Below, one piece after another: positions 7,034 through 10,770 of a stretch of 10,770 nucleotides of DNA. Both the position numbers and the translations under genes were made by a program. Numbering within the stretch: position 1 is the stretch's first letter; every line of letters begins with the position of its first letter. This stretch comes from Anaerolineales bacterium (GTDB lineage: Bacteria; Chloroflexota; Anaerolineae; Anaerolineales; Villigracilaceae). The notes beneath the pieces were generated by a model, which worked only from the letters and a program-made list of their open reading frames with translations, ran no database searches and was not told the DNA's origin. The stretch lies in NCBI GenBank assembly GCA_029933275.1, contig JAOZOM010000047.1:1-10770 (forward strand), given 5' to 3'.

Positions 7034-9667
7034 TCAGGGACGCGGAGATGCTTTTTCTAAAGCACCTATAAGAGCCTCGACACTGATGGGTTTGCTGATG
7101 TAATCATCCATGCCGCGAGCGATGTATTTTTCACGGTCGCCTTCGAGGGCGTGGGCGGTCATGGCAATGATATAGGGCTGTTTTTCGAGTGTAAAATTTT
7201 CACGGATATGCTTGGTAGCTTCATCACCGTCCATTTCGGGCATTTGAATATCCATGAAAACAACATCATATTTTTCCTTTTTGAGGGCATCGAGAGCCTC
7301 GATTCCATTCTTGGCGATGTCTATGCTATAGCCCAAACGCTCGAGAAGTTTCTGGGCTACCTTTTGATTGATTAAATTATCTTCAGCGAGCAAAATGCGT
7401 AGCGGATTTCTTTCTCCGAGCGCAAAATCAATCTTGGTTTTCTCTTTTGGCTTAATCTCTTTCGCTTCTTCAACCAAAATCGTAAAAAAGAAAGTCGAGC
7501 CTTTCCCCTCCTCGCTCTCGACCCACATTGTTCCGCCCATCTTCTCCGCCAACTCGCGGCTAATCGCCAAACCTAACCCTGTGCCGCCATATTTGCGCGT
7601 TGTCGAAGAATCCACTTGGCTAAAACTCTCAAAAAGTTTACCTATTTTATCTTCGGGGATGCCGATTCCCTTATCTCGGATGCTAAAAACTAGCTCGTGC
7701 TGATTATTTCCAGTGCCGCGGCTTCGGATATTAACCACGATATCGCCCTCCTCCGTGAACTTGATCGCGTTGTTCAGCAGATTCACGAGGATTTGCCGTA
7801 GGCGCGTTATATCCCCGACAACGACAGACGGGGTGCCTTTCTCGATAGCGTATACCAGCTTGAGTTTTTTCCTAGTAGCATTCTCAGTAAGAAGTGCAAT
7901 AGCATCCTCCACGCAACCGCTAAGGCTGAAGGGCTGATGCTCCAATTTCATTTTTCCAGCTTCGATTTTGGAGAAATCCAAAATATCGTTGATCACGCTG
8001 AGCAATGTATCGCTCCCACTGCGAATCGTGGTGATGAAATCCTCCTGTTCGGCGTTGAGAGGCGTATCCATCATTAGAGCAGTCATCCCATAAATCGCGT
8101 TCAAAGGTGTGCGGATTTCATGACTCATATTTGCGAGAAAATCGGCTTTTGCTTTAGCGGCAGCTTCAGCCGCGTCTTTTGCTTTTTCGAGTTCCAAGGT
8201 CGCTTTTTTGCGTTTGGTAATATCTTCTTTCACCGAGACATAATGCGTAATATCGCCCTCGCTATTTGCTACAGGCGAAATCGAAGCCGATTCCCAGAAA
8301 AAATCTCCGGCTTTATTTTTATTACAAAGTTCACCGTGCCAGACTTTACCTGCGATGAGCGTATCCCAAATGTTTTTATAAAATGCGGCATCATGCACAC
8401 CAGATTTTAAGATACGGGGATTCTTCGTCAAAGCCTCTTCGCGCGTATATCCCGTTACTTTCGTAAAAGCGGGGTTCACATATTCAATCCTGCCTTCTAA
8501 ATCTGTAATCACAACTGAGGTGGGACTTTGTGTAATTGCGCGCGATAATTTATGCAACTCCGCTTCGGCATTTTTTCTTTCGGTAATATCAAGAGAATAC
8601 TCAATCATCTGATGAACCTGCCCGCGCGCATTAAAAATAGGATAGCCATGAATCTCAAAATGCTTAATCTTCCCATTCTTGTCATGGTGGATATGTTCCA
8701 CGCGAACCGCTTTTCTTTGCTCCACAACCTCTTTAAGCGGACAAGGGGCTGATTTTCCTTGACAAGGTATTTCTCTTTGATGTGTCAGAGAATAGCATGT
8801 CGTTGCGCTTTCTATTGCCTTATCCCTACGCGCGGCAGAGTTAGCGATTTCAATAGAGTAATCCTCTACATTTACCACATAAAAAGGTTGCGAAAACGAT
8901 TCTATAACATGAGAAAGAAATTGATGATGTCTCTTTAACTCATTTTCAATCTTCTTTTGTTCAGTTATATCTCGCACCACAACTAGCAACCTCTTCCTGT
9001 TTTCTATCATCTGGATACGCCCAGACACTGAAACAGGGAAGTACTCTCCGTTCGAGCGGATATTAACAGTCTCAAAGGGTTCCTTCAGTAAATTCTTTTC
9101 ATTCGTTTCATCAGGGACCAAAGCCTGATATTCAGGAGGCACCATATCCCAAACCGTTTTTGTCAAGAATTCCTCCCGTTCCCACCCAAAAATTTCACAG
9201 GCACGCATATTAACGTCTAAAACATCTCCCCTTGTCGACTCTACAAAAATAGCATCATTTACTCCGTCAAAAATGCTACGATACCAAGATTCCGCTTGAG
9301 CCAATTTCTGCTCTACTTCTTTTCGTTCTCTCAACTCTTTCTTTATTTGCCTATCTTTATCCGTTGTCCAGCCTGCAAAAACGCCGAGCAAGGTCAAATA
9401 AATAGAGCCGATGATAATTCCAGGCTCCATCACATCCACCCCCCCCCTAACCTGTGACACCAAAACCAAATTAACCAAAACCGCCAATAAAGCCGTAACC
9501 CCGCCACCAACACGTCCAAACGCCCATGCCGCGACAATAATCGGGACAGTAGCGAGAACAATTCCAATCAAACCTATAGCATTAAAACTAAAACTGAAGA
9601 CTAACGCGTGGATAAGAAATAAAAGAAAAATTACGGCAATTTTAGATACATATTTTTTCAAGTTCAT
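7034..9667 (-). CDS. Membrane hybrid histidine kinase with three PAS domains
   Basis: An 877-residue sensor kinase. Residues 8-100 are hydrophobic and form about four membrane helices, with a layout like DUF4118-type sensor regions. A short coiled linker follows, then PAS-1 (about 125-240), PAS-2 (about 245-365) and PAS-3 (about 370-490). The HisKA domain has the phospho-acceptor H516 in NMSHEIRTPLN. The HATPase domain shows the N box (NLLNNAIKF, 629-637), DKGIGIP at 665-671 and GGTGLGL at 694-700. A receiver domain (about 755-873) has acidic residues E762 and D763, phospho-acceptor D806 and K859. All catalytic residues are intact. PAS-2 carries three cysteines (C291, C302, C309) with H296, possibly a metal or redox site. 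The start was placed at MNLKKY because GGGAG lies seven bases upstream; a longer frame runs into the transposase gene. No partner regulator is nearby. A nine-G run on the coding strand lies in the membrane region. Confidence 0.93.
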   Translation of the reverse strand: MNLKKYVSKIAVIFLLFLIHALVFSFSFNAIGLIGIVLATVPIIVAAWAFGRVGGGVTALLAVLVNLVLVSQVRGGVDVMEPGIIIGSIYLTLLGVFAGWTTDKDRQIKKELRERKEVEQKLAQAESWYRSIFDGVNDAIFVESTRGDVLDVNMRACEIFGWEREEFLTKTVWDMVPPEYQALVPDETNEKNLLKEPFETVNIRSNGEYFPVSVSGRIQMIENRKRLLVVVRDITEQKKIENELKRHHQFLSHVIESFSQPFYVVNVEDYSIEIANSAARRDKAIESATTCYSLTHQREIPCQGKSAPCPLKEVVEQRKAVRVEHIHHDKNGKIKHFEIHGYPIFNARGQVHQMIEYSLDITERKNAEAELHKLSRAITQSPTSVVITDLEGRIEYVNPAFTKVTGYTREEALTKNPRILKSGVHDAAFYKNIWDTLIAGKVWHGELCNKNKAGDFFWESASISPVANSEGDITHYVSVKEDITKRKKATLELEKAKDAAEAAAKAKADFLANMSHEIRTPLNAIYGMTALMMDTPLNAEQEDFITTIRSGSDTLLSVINDILDFSKIEAGKMKLEHQPFSLSGCVEDAIALLTENATRKKLKLVYAIEKGTPSVVVGDITRLRQILVNLLNNAIKFTEEGDIVVNIRSRGTGNNQHELVFSIRDKGIGIPEDKIGKLFESFSQVDSSTTRKYGGTGLGLAISRELAEKMGGTMWVESEEGKGSTFFFTILVEEAKEIKPKEKTKIDFALGERNPLRILLAEDNLINQKVAQKLLERLGYSIDIAKNGIEALDALKKEKYDVVFMDIQMPEMDGDEATKHIRENFTLEKQPYIIAMTAHALEGDREKYIARGMDDYISKPISVEALIGALEKASPRP

Positions 9668-9708
9668 AAGATTTCTCCCAAAAAGGAGTAGTGCATAAAA
9701 TTGAACTT

Positions 9709-9738
9709 TTGACAAAAAGGGTGGAACTGCGAGAAAAT
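9709..9738 (+). promoter_or_regulatory. Candidate promoter of the transposase gene
   Basis: A perfect -35 TTGACA at 9709-9714 is followed after 18 bases by GAAAAT at 9733-9738, a 4/6 match to the -10 consensus. Transcription would begin around the ATG at 9746, giving little or no leader. The same -35 bases read TTGTCA leftward, but no good -10 follows on that strand. Confidence 0.35.
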
Positions 9739-9741
9739 ATG

Positions 9742-9755
9742 GAGCATGAATGCTC
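9742..9755 (+). repeat. Small palindrome over the transposase start codon
   Basis: GAGCAT, a two-base GA spacer, and ATGCTC form a perfect inverted repeat that contains the GGAG-like sequence and the ATG. It could limit translation from read-through RNA, as start-blocking structures do in some insertion sequences. However, the two-base loop is too tight for a full six-pair hairpin in RNA, and it may be chance. Confidence 0.25.
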
Positions 9756-10563
9756 AAATAAATGCCACCAAATTTACGCAGTTCCGTCAAGAAGTTTACC
9801 AGAATTTTTCTAGGCTCGAAGATGCCTCTATGGATTTGATAGACGCTTTATGTAGCACGCCAAACGCTCGCTCAGTACCGGAATTATCTCTATCTGCACA
9901 TTATCACCGTGAGCATAGCTCAATCTATAAAACCATCGAAAAAAGTAAAACGATGAGGGTGCCGCTTCACTCTCTTGCGTCATCGCTAATCCCTTCTCCA
10001 AGAAAACGTCTATTTTGGCTTTTTGCCTTAGACGCTACGCCACAAAAACGCCAATTTGCACGTTCACTAAGAGACAGAGGCTATATCTATTATCCGAACC
10101 CCGTTGGGAGAAACAAGCCAATTTCAATTGGTCATGAATACTCAACTGTTGCGGTTCTACCAGAAAGAAGAGAGAATTTATCTCGTTCTTGGGTTATCCC
10201 GATCGCGGGGAGACGTGTCCGCTCAGATGAAGACAAAGAATTGGTTGGAGCAGAGCAACTCAATGCCATATTGGATGATGAAAAACAACCGTGGCATGAA
10301 GAGTTGGTCGTTGAAGTTGGAGACAGCCGATACAGCAAAGCAGAATATCTACATGCGGTACACAAAATTCAGCCGAATTTGGTTTCTGTAGTGAAGGTTC
10401 GCGGGAACAGAAAGCTATATAATTTTATTGCGCCACCAGGAGAGAATCCGCCTAATCGCCCTAAATTCAGGGGAGAGCCTTTCAAATTAGATGATCCGAG
10501 CACACATAGACCGCCTGATGCCAGAGCTGAATTCGAAGTAGAAAAAAAGAAAGGCAAAGTCTA

Positions 10564-10572
10564 TAAAATTGT
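10564..10572 (+). repeat. Left copy of the 9-bp target-site duplication
   Basis: TAAAATTGT directly abuts the left terminal repeat of the inserted element. An identical 9-mer abuts its right end. The flanking bases differ on both sides, so the duplication is exactly nine bases long. Confidence 0.85.
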
Positions 10573-10715
10573 CTAGCTACCTGACAATTTCATGGATCGC
10601 ATTTTTTTGCATCACGCAAAGCCGCTAAGACGCAAAGTTTTTAAGTTTTTCTTGGCGATTTTGCGGCTTTGCGTGAGATTTAAGAAACCGTTTAACCAAA
10701 GTGTCAGGTGGCTAG
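10573..10715. mobile_element. 143-bp MITE-like element inserted in the transposase gene
   Basis: The element has terminal inverted repeats CTAGCTACCTGACA (10573-10586) and TGTCAGGTGGCTAG (10702-10715), matching at 13 of 14 positions. It is flanked by perfect 9-bp direct repeats. Inside is a second inverted repeat, equally distant from both ends: 10612-10637 pairs with 10651-10676 at 22 of 26 positions around a T-rich 13-base loop. The outermost 14 bases of this core (TCACGCAAAGCCGC and complement) are perfect. Between outer and inner repeats the two halves have the same length but weaker similarity, so the whole element is one long degraded dyad. It has no coding capacity and must be moved by a transposase encoded elsewhere. 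Its first TAG ends the host gene's frame. This combination of features is typical of a MITE. Confidence 0.85.
10612..10676. repeat. Core hairpin of the inserted element
   Basis: This long inverted repeat contains CGCAAAG twice on the left arm and CTTTGCG on the right, with the loop TTTTTAAGTTTTT. Its wording resembles the def-recF palindrome. Either strand as RNA would form a strong stem-loop. Confidence 0.8.
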
Positions 10716-10724
10716 TAAAATTGT
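10716..10724 (+). repeat. Right copy of the 9-bp target-site duplication
   Basis: TAAAATTGT immediately follows the right terminal repeat and is identical to 10564-10572. The interrupted transposase frame resumes through it (ATT GTT ATG GAA). Confidence 0.85.
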
Positions 10725-10770
10725 TATGGAAATGTGGAAGTCGATGGTAATGTCGGACAAGAATAAGCCA

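Larger units (their letters stand above)
9746..10770 (+). pseudogene. DDE-type transposase gene interrupted by a small inserted element
   Basis: The intact part encodes 276 residues before a TAG at 10574-10576 that belongs to the inserted element. The protein looks like an RNase H-fold transposase of an insertion sequence. The first catalytic aspartate is probably D96 in FALDATPQKR, a second is likely D193 in VEVGDSRYSK, and there is a conserved-looking stretch PNPVGRNKPISIGHEYS (117-133) and VVKVRGNRKLY (215-225). The expected catalytic glutamate is not found before the break. When 10573-10715 and one copy of the flanking 9-mer are removed, the frame continues as KIVMEMWKSMVMSDKNKP to the window edge without a stop, so the gene was intact before the insertion. 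The insertion-sequence family is not certain, and its right end is outside the window. The start has only GGAG one base away, too near for a normal ribosome site. Confidence 0.8.

Noticed and set aside
9668..9790. A 41-codon N-terminal extension of the histidine kinase
   Set aside because: The extension would overlap the transposase gene start, has no ribosome site at its ATG, and the inner ATG at 9667 has GGGAG at ideal spacing just before the first membrane helix.
10573..10715. CRISPR repeat or tRNA-like structure at the right end
   Set aside because: There is no repeat-spacer periodicity and no cloverleaf or anticodon arm. The paired ends and 9-bp flanking duplication explain the structure as a transposed element.

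Overview
The window looks like chromosomal DNA of a free-living bacterium, most probably a Chloroflexota (Anaerolineae-like) genome. That is inferred from protein style (an uncharacterised PEP/pyruvate-binding protein beside dnaN, a TM1459-like cupin) and from intergenic palindromes rich in CGCAAAG/CACAAAGAC words; it cannot be proven from the sequence alone. Base composition is moderate, and coding density is high for the first 9.7 kb.

Layout. 1-2223 is a leftward cluster, in transcription order: peptide deformylase (def), recF, a small cupin, and the first codons of a further gene that leaves the window. A 221-bp divergent intergenic region (2224-2444) carries promoter-like sequences for both directions. 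dnaN (sliding clamp) then runs rightward and ends at a strong intrinsic terminator, followed only 18 bp later by a 781-codon PEP/pyruvate-binding protein that lacks the phosphohistidine domain of PEP synthase. Its 3' end overlaps, tail to tail, the leftward era GTPase gene. Upstream of era on the same strand is a large membrane-bound hybrid histidine kinase (three PAS domains, HisKA, HATPase and receiver). Divergent from the kinase, and only 78 bp away, starts a DDE-type transposase gene that runs to the right end.

The housekeeping part serves DNA replication and repair (DnaN, RecF), protein maturation (Def) and 30S ribosome assembly (Era). recF and dnaN lie on opposite strands with def between them, not in the common co-directional dnaA-dnaN-recF order. 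The kinase and transposase make the right third accessory in character.

The clearest discovery is at 10573-10715. A 143-bp non-coding element with 14-bp terminal inverted repeats (13/14 matching) and a large internal hairpin is flanked by a perfect 9-bp direct repeat, and it interrupts the transposase gene. Removing the element and one copy of the 9-mer restores an open frame that continues to the window edge. This is a miniature inverted-repeat transposable element (MITE) nested in another mobile element. Its core words resemble two other intergenic repeats in the window.
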